A stretch of DNA of 64,000 nucleotides. It comes from Chitinophaga sp. H8 (GTDB lineage: Bacteria > Bacteroidota > Bacteroidia > Chitinophagales > Chitinophagaceae). The stretch spans positions 124,001 through 188,000 of the forward strand of contig NZ_JBEXAC010000001.1 in the NCBI RefSeq assembly GCF_040567655.1, written 5' to 3'. A model generated the notes under the pieces. The model was not told the origin of the DNA and searched no databases. It saw only the letters and a program-made list of their open reading frames with translations. Both the position numbers and the translations under genes were made by a program. Position 1 is the first letter of the stretch; each line of letters begins with the position of its first letter. Of the stretch, positions 53,233-60,930 are shown one piece after another.

Positions 53233-54000
53233 TTAGTGGCAGCAGGTTTTTGCTGCATCATTGGCATTGTTGTATTTGTCATGATGTTTTACCCAGGCCA
53301 TGATATCTCCGGGTTCATTTCTTCCTTTGGGTACCCAGTCCAGGAAATTGAAGGCGCCCAGCAGTATTTCCACACCACGCGAAAAGGTTGAAAATGTGTG
53401 ATAGATGTTGCCGGCTTCATCTTTGATAAATATGCTGGCAGCAGGGTGCTCTTTGCTCCTGATGTTGCGCATTTTGAAATCATGGTATACCGGCCCTTTG
53501 TCCAGATCTTCCTGCCTATAAGACACATGAAAATCGTAATTGAAGTTATTATGGAAGGAAGATACCCAGTTGAAGGTCCAGCCCATTCTTTTCTTAAAGG
53601 CTTCCAGTTTTTCTATGGGCGCACGTGAGATGGCAGCAAAGGAGAGGTCGGCCTGTTCAAAATGGATGCGGGAGTCATCTACATGATCGGCTACAAAAGA
53701 GCAGCCGGTACAGCCTTCTTCCCAAGCCGGATCAAACATAAAATGGTATACGAAAAGCTGGCTGCGTCCATCAAAAAGATCGGCAAGGCTTACCTGGCCA
53801 CCGGGTCCATCAAATACATAATTTTCGGTGATCTGTACCCAGGGCAAATCGCGCCGTTCCTGGCTGATCTTTTCCCTGAACCGGGTCAGTTCCAGCTCAC
53901 GTTCTCTATGTTGCGTATGCGCTTTAATCCACGCTTCTCTGGATACTATCTGGTGTGGCTGGATGCCGGGGGCTGCAATGATTGAGGATGAATTTTCCAT
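53233..54000 (-). CDS. DUF899 thioredoxin-like protein
   Basis: The 255-residue protein belongs to DUF899: HQIVSREAWIKAHTQHRERELELTRFREKISQERRDLPWV at the start, then YVFDGPGGQVSLADLFDGRSQLFVYHFMFDPAWEEGCTGCSF with a CxxC (CTGC) in the thioredoxin-fold position, followed by ISRAPIEKLEAFKKRMGWTFNWVSS and a C-terminal GNIYHTFSTFSRGVEILLGAFNFLDWVPKGR. Probably cytoplasmic redox protein of unknown role. It stands alone. Confidence 0.9.
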   Translation of the reverse strand: MENSSSIIAAPGIQPHQIVSREAWIKAHTQHRERELELTRFREKISQERRDLPWVQITENYVFDGPGGQVSLADLFDGRSQLFVYHFMFDPAWEEGCTGCSFVADHVDDSRIHFEQADLSFAAISRAPIEKLEAFKKRMGWTFNWVSSFHNNFNYDFHVSYRQEDLDKGPVYHDFKMRNIRSKEHPAASIFIKDEAGNIYHTFSTFSRGVEILLGAFNFLDWVPKGRNEPGDIMAWVKHHDKYNNANDAAKTCCH

Positions 54001-54196
54001 AACCTGTTTATTTTAGTATAAAGGTCAGCAAAGTGATTGTAAATTATAACGTGCAGAACTGCCATATTAAGGGGGGGATCGGGACAAAAATCAAAAAGCG
54101 TATGGCAGGAGGAAAAACCGGCTTAAAAAAAGGTAAAAGCTGGGGAATCCCGTTTTTTCCGGTAATTTTAGCTATCTTAAATTGACATTGCATTTA

Positions 54197-55087
54197 ATGT
54201 ATACGATATTAAGGCTCATCTTATTTGCAGGTGGGTGTTTGTTTTGCGCCAAATCGATGGCAGCACCCCGGGGACTGTTACCGGTGGATACTACTTTACC
54301 CCCCGCACTTACTTTGCAGGATACCGTTCCGGAAAAGGTATATCACGTGAAATGGAAGTATGAGCTGCCAGCGGGAACAGTTTTCATGATAGGTTCTTCC
54401 TTCCTGTTCAAAGAGCTGGATAAGGTAGCCTCCTTTACTGCCGATGACCTGAAGGGCCTGAATCCGCAGGATGTCAATGCTTTTGACCGGCCAATTATCT
54501 TCCGGGATCCTGCCGGCTTTCAGACAGCGCACAAAACCTCCAATCTTTTCTTAAATGCTTCTGTGCTCAGTCCTTTACTGCTGGCATTGGATAAAAAAGT
54601 CCGGAAAGACTGGCTGGACCTGCTCTCCCTGTACCTGGTTACCCATGCGGTGGATAATACGGTATACTTTGCAGTCACATTTCCGGTAAGAAGGGCAAGG
54701 CCACTAACGTACAACACTAACGCACCGCTGGCCGACAGGATAGGATTAGGGAAAAGCAATTCCTTCTTCAGCGGGCATGTTTCGTTCAGCTCCACGGCTA
54801 CCTTCTTCCTGGTGAAAGTATATACCGACTATCATCAGATAAAAGGCTGGAAAAGATTATTGCTTTACGGGGCTGCTTCGGTGCCGCCAGCTATGGTAGG
54901 ATTATACCGGATGAAGGCCGGAAGGCATTTTAAAACAGATGTGCTCACGGGATTTGTGATAGGTGCAGCCTCCGGTATCCTGATCCCGGAATGGCACCGC
55001 AATAAGGATAAAAAGAAGGGTATTGCCCTGGAGCCATTCTATGCACCGCAGTATAGCGGGGTTACGTTGAAACTCCCATTGAACTAA
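54197..55087 (+). CDS. exported PAP2-family phosphatase
   Basis: The start is the ATG at 54197 (296 residues), which gives a signal peptide (MYTILRLILFAGGCLFCAKSMAA). The C-terminal PAP2 domain has the three phosphatase motifs: VRRARPLTYN, FSGHVSFSSTA and YRMKAGRHFKTDVLTG (with the catalytic His). Such enzymes dephosphorylate lipid phosphates such as phosphatidate, undecaprenyl diphosphate or sphingoid-base phosphates in the periplasm. It precedes a fatty acid 2-hydroxylase homologue by about 200 bp, which makes a lipid substrate attractive. Confidence 0.88.
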   Translation: MYTILRLILFAGGCLFCAKSMAAPRGLLPVDTTLPPALTLQDTVPEKVYHVKWKYELPAGTVFMIGSSFLFKELDKVASFTADDLKGLNPQDVNAFDRPIIFRDPAGFQTAHKTSNLFLNASVLSPLLLALDKKVRKDWLDLLSLYLVTHAVDNTVYFAVTFPVRRARPLTYNTNAPLADRIGLGKSNSFFSGHVSFSSTATFFLVKVYTDYHQIKGWKRLLLYGAASVPPAMVGLYRMKAGRHFKTDVLTGFVIGAASGILIPEWHRNKDKKKGIALEPFYAPQYSGVTLKLPLN

Positions 55088-55283
55088 GCGCTGTGATACG
55101 GATGGTACCGGGCGGTTCTTACGGGTTTCTCAAACGTTTATGAATTGTAAAAAAAATAGCTGAATAGGATAACCTGACATTATTCTCATTAAATTTATTG
55201 GATGAAATAATTGCAGGCATCATTTAGGATATAGATAGCCAGGCTAAACGTAAGGAAGATAAAGACATTAATTTTTTGGTAAG

Positions 55284-55952
55284 ATGAAAAAGTATTTTGT
55301 TTCCAACTCGACCGATTCTGTAAGGATGTTTAAAAGTGATCTCTTAGAATCATTTTCAAAAGTTAGCTTTTACGTACCACTCTTAGTATATATTCCACTG
55401 ATTATTTTCCTTTCCTGGAAAGCGCTGTTTGATATCAAGGTAGGAGGCTGGGTGTTCCTGGAATTCCTGCTGGCAGGGCTGCTGATATGGACTTTATCCG
55501 AATATGTACTGCATCGTTTTGTATTTCATTTTGTACCAAAGGCGAAGTGGGCCTTGCGCATTCATTTTATTTTTCATGGGGTACATCATGACTACCCGCG
55601 TGATGCCAAGCGCCTGGTAATGCCGCCTTCTGCCAGCATTCCCATGGCATTGATCCTGTATTTTTTCTTTGATGCCCTTTTGCCCGAAAATATGATTTAC
55701 GCATTTTTCACCGGATTCATTATCGGGTACCTGGTCTATGATATGGTGCATTATGCATTGCATCATGCTAATTTCAAATCCAGGTTCTGGAAAAATCTCA
55801 AGAAGCATCATATGCTGCATCACTATAGTGAGCCTACGAAAGGATATGGCGTAAGTTCTCCGCTCTGGGACCTTATTTTCAGATCAGATTTTGATAAGAA
55901 ACAACCCGCAGCAGAAAAGCAGGAAACTGTGGATGTTGCACAGACTGTTTAA
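55284..55952 (+). CDS. fatty acid 2-hydroxylase family membrane protein
   Basis: The 222-residue protein has about four hydrophobic segments and the full di-iron histidine set of the eukaryotic FA2H/Scs7 group: EYVLHRFVFHF (about 73-83), HFIFHGVHHDYPRD (about 94-107), a middle YDMVHYALHHANF and KKHHMLHHY (about 177-185). RLVMPP between them and YGVSSPLWDLIF at the end also fit FA2H. In eukaryotes the enzyme 2-hydroxylates acyl chains of ceramides; Chitinophagaceae-like bacteria make 2-hydroxy-acylated sphingolipids, so the same role is plausible here by inference. The unknown gene follows after 18 bp. Confidence 0.9.
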   Translation: MKKYFVSNSTDSVRMFKSDLLESFSKVSFYVPLLVYIPLIIFLSWKALFDIKVGGWVFLEFLLAGLLIWTLSEYVLHRFVFHFVPKAKWALRIHFIFHGVHHDYPRDAKRLVMPPSASIPMALILYFFFDALLPENMIYAFFTGFIIGYLVYDMVHYALHHANFKSRFWKNLKKHHMLHHYSEPTKGYGVSSPLWDLIFRSDFDKKQPAAEKQETVDVAQTV

Positions 55953-55970
55953 CCCACCCATCTTTCATCT

Positions 55971-56477
55971 ATGAGTTTGTTAGGGAAACTTAAAAATGCT
56001 TTACAGGCATCGGCGGCAGAGAATGCTTTAGCGAAGGAACGTATGGCAGCTCTCTTTATGCAGTCATTGCAGGCAGATGCCCTTGACGGGTATCAGCTGG
56101 CATATGGAAAGCATATGAAAGCGGGCCCCAGCCTGTCGGGAGGAAGCCGTCATACCTTTTATAATTATGTAGTAGGCTATAAACCTGACCCGGTTAATAT
56201 TGACGTAGTGCTGGTACCGGTAGATGCTGATCTGCGTAGTTATGGCGCTCCCATTCTGATCAATACCAAAACCTTTAAAAAAGCAGGTAAAACCTTTCTG
56301 TCGGGCTTGTATAAATTCAAAACGATTTATGGCAATTCCTTTGTGTTCCAGGTACCTCCGGTAAATGGTAAGGCAGCCAGTATGATGGGCAGTGAAGAAG
56401 TAGCGATTAATCAGGAAGCAGAGGCCCGGTTGTTTAAGGCCTTTTTTGAACAGGTGCGGCAGTTGTCAGGAAAATAA
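55971..56477 (+). CDS. unknown conserved-looking protein behind the fatty acid 2-hydroxylase gene
   Basis: A 168-residue protein that I do not recognise. There is no signal peptide or membrane helix. N-terminal amphipathic helix (MSLLGKLKNALQASAAENALAKERMAALF), then a beta-rich part (TFYNYVVGYKPDPVNIDVVLVPVDADLRSYGAPILINTKTFKKAG, KFKTIYGNSFVFQVPPVNG) and a C-terminal helix (EEVAINQEAEARLFKAFFEQVRQLSG). Codon use resembles its neighbours. It starts 18 bp after the hydroxylase stop, so it is probably in the same operon and soluble. Confidence 0.75.
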   Translation: MSLLGKLKNALQASAAENALAKERMAALFMQSLQADALDGYQLAYGKHMKAGPSLSGGSRHTFYNYVVGYKPDPVNIDVVLVPVDADLRSYGAPILINTKTFKKAGKTFLSGLYKFKTIYGNSFVFQVPPVNGKAASMMGSEEVAINQEAEARLFKAFFEQVRQLSGK

Positions 56478-56565
56478 CGCATCCCACCTACGCTATGAAG
56501 AAGGCACCGTTTTGTATAGCTGCTGGTGGGTGGAAAAAGCAGGGATCGCAGCAGCCAGATATGGA

Positions 56566-56988
56566 TTAATATCTGGCTTGCCCGATGTCGAGGCGATCAA
56601 ATTTCCCCTGTGCGTTTTGATGGAATTTGAAGAATACTTTAAAAATACCCCAGCTGCCTGCCTGAAATTTCCCATATACCTCTTTCCCGTCATTTTCTAC
56701 TTTGTCAATACTCAGAAACTTCTCTTTACCCAGTGCATTCGAAAAGAAATCATTGAAATCCACTTTGGTGCCGTCATCGGTCATTGCCGGATTAGCTGTG
56801 AAGAAGGTATACCAGGCTTTATCTCCCGCCTGTAGTGCTTCCACCGCTTTTTTCACAGTATCGTTTGTTATTTTGCTCAGGTCCATAGTTTGTTGATGTT
56901 CAGTAGACGATGATGATGTACGCGTTTGTCCGCAAAGGGTAACACATAGGGACACACACAGTGATACTAATAGCCACCTGTTGTTCAT
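56566..56988 (-). CDS. exported NTF2-like (SnoaL-type) protein
   Basis: The 140-residue precursor has a signal-like N-terminus (MNNRWLLVSLCVSLCVTLCGQ) and an NTF2-like cone fold (VKKAVEALQAGDKAWYTFFTANPAMTDDGTKVDFNDFFSNALGKEKF...GKFQAGSWGIFKVFFKFHQNAQGKFDRLDIGQA). It is the last gene of the araC-SDR-doxX unit: its ATG shares one base with the DoxX-like stop codon (TGATG), so translation is coupled. Ligand or enzymatic activity is unknown. Confidence 0.8.
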   Translation of the reverse strand: MNNRWLLVSLCVSLCVTLCGQTRTSSSSTEHQQTMDLSKITNDTVKKAVEALQAGDKAWYTFFTANPAMTDDGTKVDFNDFFSNALGKEKFLSIDKVENDGKEVYGKFQAGSWGIFKVFFKFHQNAQGKFDRLDIGQARY

Positions 56989-57338
56989 CAGTTAGTTTTT
57001 AATGGATGTTGCAGGTAAATGATAACCAGGTTCATGAGGAGAAAAGGCAGTTCAATAGCCATTCCCTTCAGGTCTTTGTCCTGCAGATGGAAGCAGATAA
57101 TCAGCAGGATGCCTGCTGCCATCAGGAAGTTGCCCCATACAAAGGTTTTAGGAAAAAGGATCAGTGCTGCCGATAGCATAGTAGTAGCACCCAGTGCCAT
57201 TAATCCTGTTTTGGTAAAACCCCACTTACTGAACATGTCCATCATTTCGGGTTTGCCGGAAAACATGGCATAACCCTGTTTGAAACCCATGAATACAGCC
57301 ACCAGTATTAACAGGCTGTTGATGATTTTTAGTATCAT
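56988..57338 (-). CDS. DoxX-like small membrane protein
   Basis: The start is the ATG at 57338 (116 residues). Four predicted membrane helices (about 4-22, 40-60, 66-82, 96-112) with MILKIINSLLILVAVFMGFKQGYAMFSG, WGFTKTGLMALGATTMLSAALILFP and LPFLLMNLVIIYL, a layout of the DoxX/DUF4345-like group. Role unknown, often linked to redox or thiol stress. It lies 23 bp after the SDR stop and overlaps the NTF2-like start by one base. Confidence 0.78.
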   Translation of the reverse strand: MILKIINSLLILVAVFMGFKQGYAMFSGKPEMMDMFSKWGFTKTGLMALGATTMLSAALILFPKTFVWGNFLMAAGILLIICFHLQDKDLKGMAIELPFLLMNLVIIYLQHPLKTN

Positions 57339-57361
57339 AGTGTGTGTAATTTTCCCTGAAA

Positions 57362-58117
57362 TTACCTGGTAGTATAACCTCCGTTTGCGAAGATGGTTTG
57401 CCCGGTGATCCACCAGCCATCACTCACGAGGAATTCTACCAATGGTGCAATGTTTTTGATATCTGTTAAGCCACCCAATGCTGAAGCTGATTTATGGTAG
57501 GCCACAGCATCTTCTGATTCCTGTCCATAAAAGAAGGGCGTATCCATGGGACCGGGCGCCACTGCTGTTACGGAGATACCCCGGTTGCCGAATTCTTTGG
57601 AGGCCGCGCGGGTAAAATGTTCTACCGGAGCTTTTAGCCCTTCATAAGTAGAATAATACCCGGTAAATGCAGCCAGGAGGGATGTTACGATGGTACATAT
57701 CCTGCCATTGTCATTCAGTTTTTTGCCGGCTTCCTGGATGAAAAAATAAGCTACTTTGGAGTTGATATCTGACATGCTGTCGTACTCCGCTTCAGAAGTT
57801 TCTACATAAGGTTTTTTCAATACCTTTCCCACTGTATTGATGGCAATATCAATACCTCCGAATAATTTAATGGTTTCGTCAAACAACCTGGTAATGTTTT
57901 CCACCCGGGTGAGGTCTGCTTTAAAAATAAAAGCTTCTCCGCCTGCTTGTTTGATAGCCGCCAGCGTTGCTGCCGCATCGGTTTCGGTGCTGTCGCTGTT
58001 GTAGTGAATAGCTATTCTGGCACCTTTGGCGGCCAGGTTCCTGCTTAATAAGCCCCCCAGATTTTTAGCCCCGCCTGCAATTAAAACTACTTTACCGCTC
58101 AGATCATTTTTTACCAT
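57362..58117 (-). CDS. short-chain dehydrogenase/reductase (SDR)
   Basis: The ATG at 58117 gives 251 residues starting MVKNDLSGKVVLIAGGAKNLGGLLSRNLAAKGARIAIHYN, a classical SDR cofactor motif (GGxxxxG). The catalytic region has Ser (TSLLAAFTGYYSTYEGLKAPVEH, with YxxxK as YEGLK), NTVGKVLK for the NAG-like motif and VTAVAPGPMDTPFF downstream. The Ser is placed as in other members, so it is probably active. Substrate unknown; a candidate operator precedes it. Confidence 0.9.
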   Translation of the reverse strand: MVKNDLSGKVVLIAGGAKNLGGLLSRNLAAKGARIAIHYNSDSTETDAAATLAAIKQAGGEAFIFKADLTRVENITRLFDETIKLFGGIDIAINTVGKVLKKPYVETSEAEYDSMSDINSKVAYFFIQEAGKKLNDNGRICTIVTSLLAAFTGYYSTYEGLKAPVEHFTRAASKEFGNRGISVTAVAPGPMDTPFFYGQESEDAVAYHKSASALGGLTDIKNIAPLVEFLVSDGWWITGQTIFANGGYTTR

Positions 58118-58176
58118 ACTGCAAGTATTTGTAGATGAACAATATTGCAAAGGTTGAAAGATGCCGGGGTTTCTTT

Positions 58177-58193
58177 ATGGTGAACTTTAGGGA
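58177..58193. promoter_or_regulatory. candidate AraC-type operator upstream of the SDR gene
   Basis: A 17-bp word (ATGGTGAACTTTAGGGA) that recurs with one change at 58645-58661, upstream of the araC gene. It lies 60 bp before the SDR ATG. Confidence 0.6.
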
Positions 58194-58205
58194 ATTTTTA
58201 TGGTG

Positions 58206-58604
58206 TCAGCCATTTCGCTGTCTGCTTCTGAAATGGCCCGGTGTTTGTCCGGTCATTTTTTTGAAGAACTTCGAAAAGTTGGATGGATCGTAAGTAAGGG
58301 TGATCGCTATCTCTGAAATGGGAAGTGCTGTTTCTGCCAGCATTTTTTGTGCTATTTCGATAATCTTACGATCATAGAAATAACAGGGATGATGCCCGGT
58401 GGTTTGTTTAACCACATCAGTAAGATGATAATGGGATACAAAGAGCAGCGATGCAATCTGTTTTAATTGCATCATTTGAACAGCACGGCCGTGCACAATA
58501 TCATCCAGATGCGCATCTAAAAGATCAAAATACTGATGTACGATATCTTCTGCGCGGCTTTGGGTAGTACTTTCCGTTTTTGCTATCTTTTCCGTCTTTT
58601 GCAT
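58206..58604 (-). CDS. short AraC-family regulator (DNA-binding domain only)
   Basis: The 132-residue protein has an N-terminal extension (about 1-40) and the two helix-turn-helix motifs of AraC: LKQIASLLFVSHYHLTDVVKQTTGHHPCYFYDRKIIEIAQKML and LPISEIAITLTYDPSNFSKFFKKMTGQTPGHFR. It has no separate ligand-binding domain, so it may respond to its own level or a partner. It heads the SDR-DoxX-NTF2 group and is preceded by an operator candidate shared with the SDR gene. Confidence 0.9.
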   Translation of the reverse strand: MQKTEKIAKTESTTQSRAEDIVHQYFDLLDAHLDDIVHGRAVQMMQLKQIASLLFVSHYHLTDVVKQTTGHHPCYFYDRKIIEIAQKMLAETALPISEIAITLTYDPSNFSKFFKKMTGQTPGHFRSRQRNG

Positions 58605-58644
58605 AAAAAAATGATGTAAAGATCAATAAACCGGTATTGTTGTA

Positions 58645-58695
58645 ATGGTGAACTTTCGGGATTGTGTAATTGATACTACAGGTGAAAGTTAACCC
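58645..58695. promoter_or_regulatory. candidate AraC-type operator upstream of the araC gene
   Basis: The same 17-bp word as at 58177-58193, here at 58645-58661 with a single change, 41 bp before the araC ATG. An inverted 11-bp partner (58684-58694, ten of eleven matching 58648-58658) completes a two-site arrangement that may control araC and the divergent lipoprotein gene. Confidence 0.6.
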
Positions 58696-58883
58696 TTATA
58701 GTTGAAAATAACGTTTTTTAATCTTATGGCAGTCCTGCCAGAAGAGAAAACAGGCCCGCCCTACCTGGGTTCTCATGGAAAACCCTGAGAAAAAAAGTAA
58801 GGTTTTCTCCGATTGCCCTGCCCGCTGTAAAGGCTTTATTTTGTTGAAGTGATACCGTATTAAAACGCATCATGACTGCACAT

Positions 58884-59837
58884 ATGAAAAACCATGTACT
58901 TAAACCATTGTTGATTGCCGTATTGTTAATCTCCTGCAGCAAAAGCAAAGATTCCCCGGGGCCGGATAATGGCGGCATACCTACTCCACTTGGTACGGGT
59001 GTTATCTATTACGACTGGGCAAATGAAGGTATTCTGCGGTTTAATCTGGCTACCGCCACGGTAGCTACTACACAGCAGGATGATGTGAGCCGTAATGGAT
59101 GGGATATCAGCATAGATGGTACAAAATATCTGCAGGCGGAAGATAAGAGCGGCGGGAACTATGACACGGAAATCTACACCCTCACCAACCTGGCAGATGG
59201 AACGGTGATCAGCCGTTTTGAAAAGCAGTCGGGTTATGCCAATCATACTTTTCCCAAACTATCGCATGACATGAAGCTGATTGCGGTGCCACCCACCTTC
59301 GATGATGGACTAATGGTACTGAGCCTGCAGGGTAAGGTATTGCATAACCTGACCAGTTTTCAGGGCAAGAAGATCGATAAAGGCAATGTGAACTGGATGC
59401 CGGACAATACCCTGCTTTTTAGCATAGGTAATAAGATTTGCCGGACCACCGCAGACTTCACCCAGGCATCGGTAGTAAAGGAACTGAATTTTGCGGATTG
59501 GGGCGATCTGTCCGTAAGCCGGGATGGACTGAAACTGGCCTTTGCTGCCGGTAATCATATCTGGATGATGGATGCCAAAGGCGGCACGCCGGTACAGGTA
59601 TCCACCAGCAGCCAGGTAGAAGTAGCGCCGGAGTTTTCGCCGGATGGGAAATGGATAGTACTGGGCACCGATTATCACACCACCGGACCCTTTGGGCATA
59701 TCTGGCGGCTGGTAGTGATACCTGCCGACGGAAAGAAATATAATGTAGATGCAGGGGCTGACCAAAAGGTGATTCCCCTGATTAAGAAAGGAGAAAATAC
59801 CCCCGAGGCCAGCGATGGAGGAGTGTTATGGCGATAA
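58884..59837 (+). CDS. PD40/TolB-like beta-propeller lipoprotein (copy 1)
   Basis: The ATG at 58884 gives a lipoprotein signal (MKNHVLKPLLIAVLLISC, lipobox LISC, Cys18); an ATG at 58872 is in frame. The mature protein has repeated PD40-type blades: DVSRNGWDISIDGTKYLQAED, HTFPKLSHDMKLIAVPPTFDDGLMVLSLQGKVL, GDLSVSRDGLKLAFAAGNHIWMMD and EVAPEFSPDGKWIVLGTDYH. It is a paralogue of the next gene, 20 bp downstream. Probably outer-membrane anchored; binding partner unknown. Confidence 0.85.
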   Translation: MKNHVLKPLLIAVLLISCSKSKDSPGPDNGGIPTPLGTGVIYYDWANEGILRFNLATATVATTQQDDVSRNGWDISIDGTKYLQAEDKSGGNYDTEIYTLTNLADGTVISRFEKQSGYANHTFPKLSHDMKLIAVPPTFDDGLMVLSLQGKVLHNLTSFQGKKIDKGNVNWMPDNTLLFSIGNKICRTTADFTQASVVKELNFADWGDLSVSRDGLKLAFAAGNHIWMMDAKGGTPVQVSTSSQVEVAPEFSPDGKWIVLGTDYHTTGPFGHIWRLVVIPADGKKYNVDAGADQKVIPLIKKGENTPEASDGGVLWR

Positions 59838-59857
59838 GTAATTTAAAAATATTCATT

Positions 59858-60844
59858 ATGAAGAAACAATTTCATCTTGTAGCAGCAGTAGTAGTATTTA
59901 CTTTCCTGTTGGTCGCCTGTAAGAAAGGTGATAACCCTGGTCCAGGGAATGGCAACAATAACAATTACAACTATGGCCCTGGCTCGGTATATATTAAACA
60001 GGGAACAGAAGGGATCACCCGTTTTAATATGTCTACCGGTGTATTGGCGGGTGTATTGCCCAACTGGCTGGGCGCTGGTTGGGATATCAGCTGGGATGGC
60101 ACCAAGGGAGTAAAGCAGGTAGATAAAGCCAGCTTTGATACCCGTTATATTATCTTTAATACCTCCAACGGCTCAACGATAAAAGAGATCTTTTACGAAC
60201 CAAATGACAATCATGGCGGGCTGCCGTATATTTCGCCGGATGGTACACTGCTGGCTTTAATGCCCACCTTTGATGATGGGTTGGTGATCCTGAATATGGA
60301 GGGAAAGGTACTCCGGAATATTGAGGGATATGGCAATACACATGAGTTTAAGTACCTGGACCCTATCAGCTGGGAACCCGGAGGCACTATTCTGTTCAAA
60401 AAAGATGGAGGCCTTTGGCGTACTTCAGCAGACTTTAACCGTGCAACAAAAGTAAGGGACATTCCTTTTGACGATTGGAAAGGGTATGTTAGCGCCAGTC
60501 CTGACGGAAAGAAAATTGCCTTGTCGGCCGGTAAGCATATCTGGTTGATGAATGCCGATGGCAGTGATTTTCATCAGGTCACGGAAAGCACTTTTTCGGA
60601 AGTGGCCCCCTGCTTTTCTCCTGATAGCAGGTATATTGCTATGAAGGCCAATCCCCGGGCGCCGGGTGATGGTGATATCGGAGGTAATGCCTATCACCTG
60701 TGTTTTATCCCTGCCGATGGCAAGGTGTATAAAACGTATCCGGGAGAGAATAGCAGTGTGATACATCCTACAGTCAAGGGAGCCACTCCGGATTCAAGAG
60801 GGCTGGGGATAACGGTAGTAGGTGATTTTGTGTGGCGGAAATAA
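59858..60844 (+). CDS. PD40/TolB-like beta-propeller lipoprotein (copy 2)
   Basis: The ATG at 59858 gives MKKQFHLVAAVVVFTFLLVAC (lipobox LVAC, Cys21); the open frame extends 10 codons upstream into the end of copy 1. An Asn/Gly linker follows, then the same blades as copy 1: DISWDGTKGVKQVDK, YISPDGTLLALMPTFDDGLVILNMEGKVL, GYVSASPDGKKIALSAGKHIWLMNADG and EVAPCFSPDSRYIAMK. Shared PTFDDGL and KHIWLM/NHIWMM stretches show a tandem duplication. It precedes a histidine kinase, which it may inform. Confidence 0.85.
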   Translation: MKKQFHLVAAVVVFTFLLVACKKGDNPGPGNGNNNNYNYGPGSVYIKQGTEGITRFNMSTGVLAGVLPNWLGAGWDISWDGTKGVKQVDKASFDTRYIIFNTSNGSTIKEIFYEPNDNHGGLPYISPDGTLLALMPTFDDGLVILNMEGKVLRNIEGYGNTHEFKYLDPISWEPGGTILFKKDGGLWRTSADFNRATKVRDIPFDDWKGYVSASPDGKKIALSAGKHIWLMNADGSDFHQVTESTFSEVAPCFSPDSRYIAMKANPRAPGDGDIGGNAYHLCFIPADGKVYKTYPGENSSVIHPTVKGATPDSRGLGITVVGDFVWRK

Positions 60845-60930
60845 TTATACCAGTAAAATGTGGCACCTTTCAGGCTGATGGCAAATAGCAATATTACCTG
60901 TATTTTTATTTTCAATTAGGTTTAAGCGAC

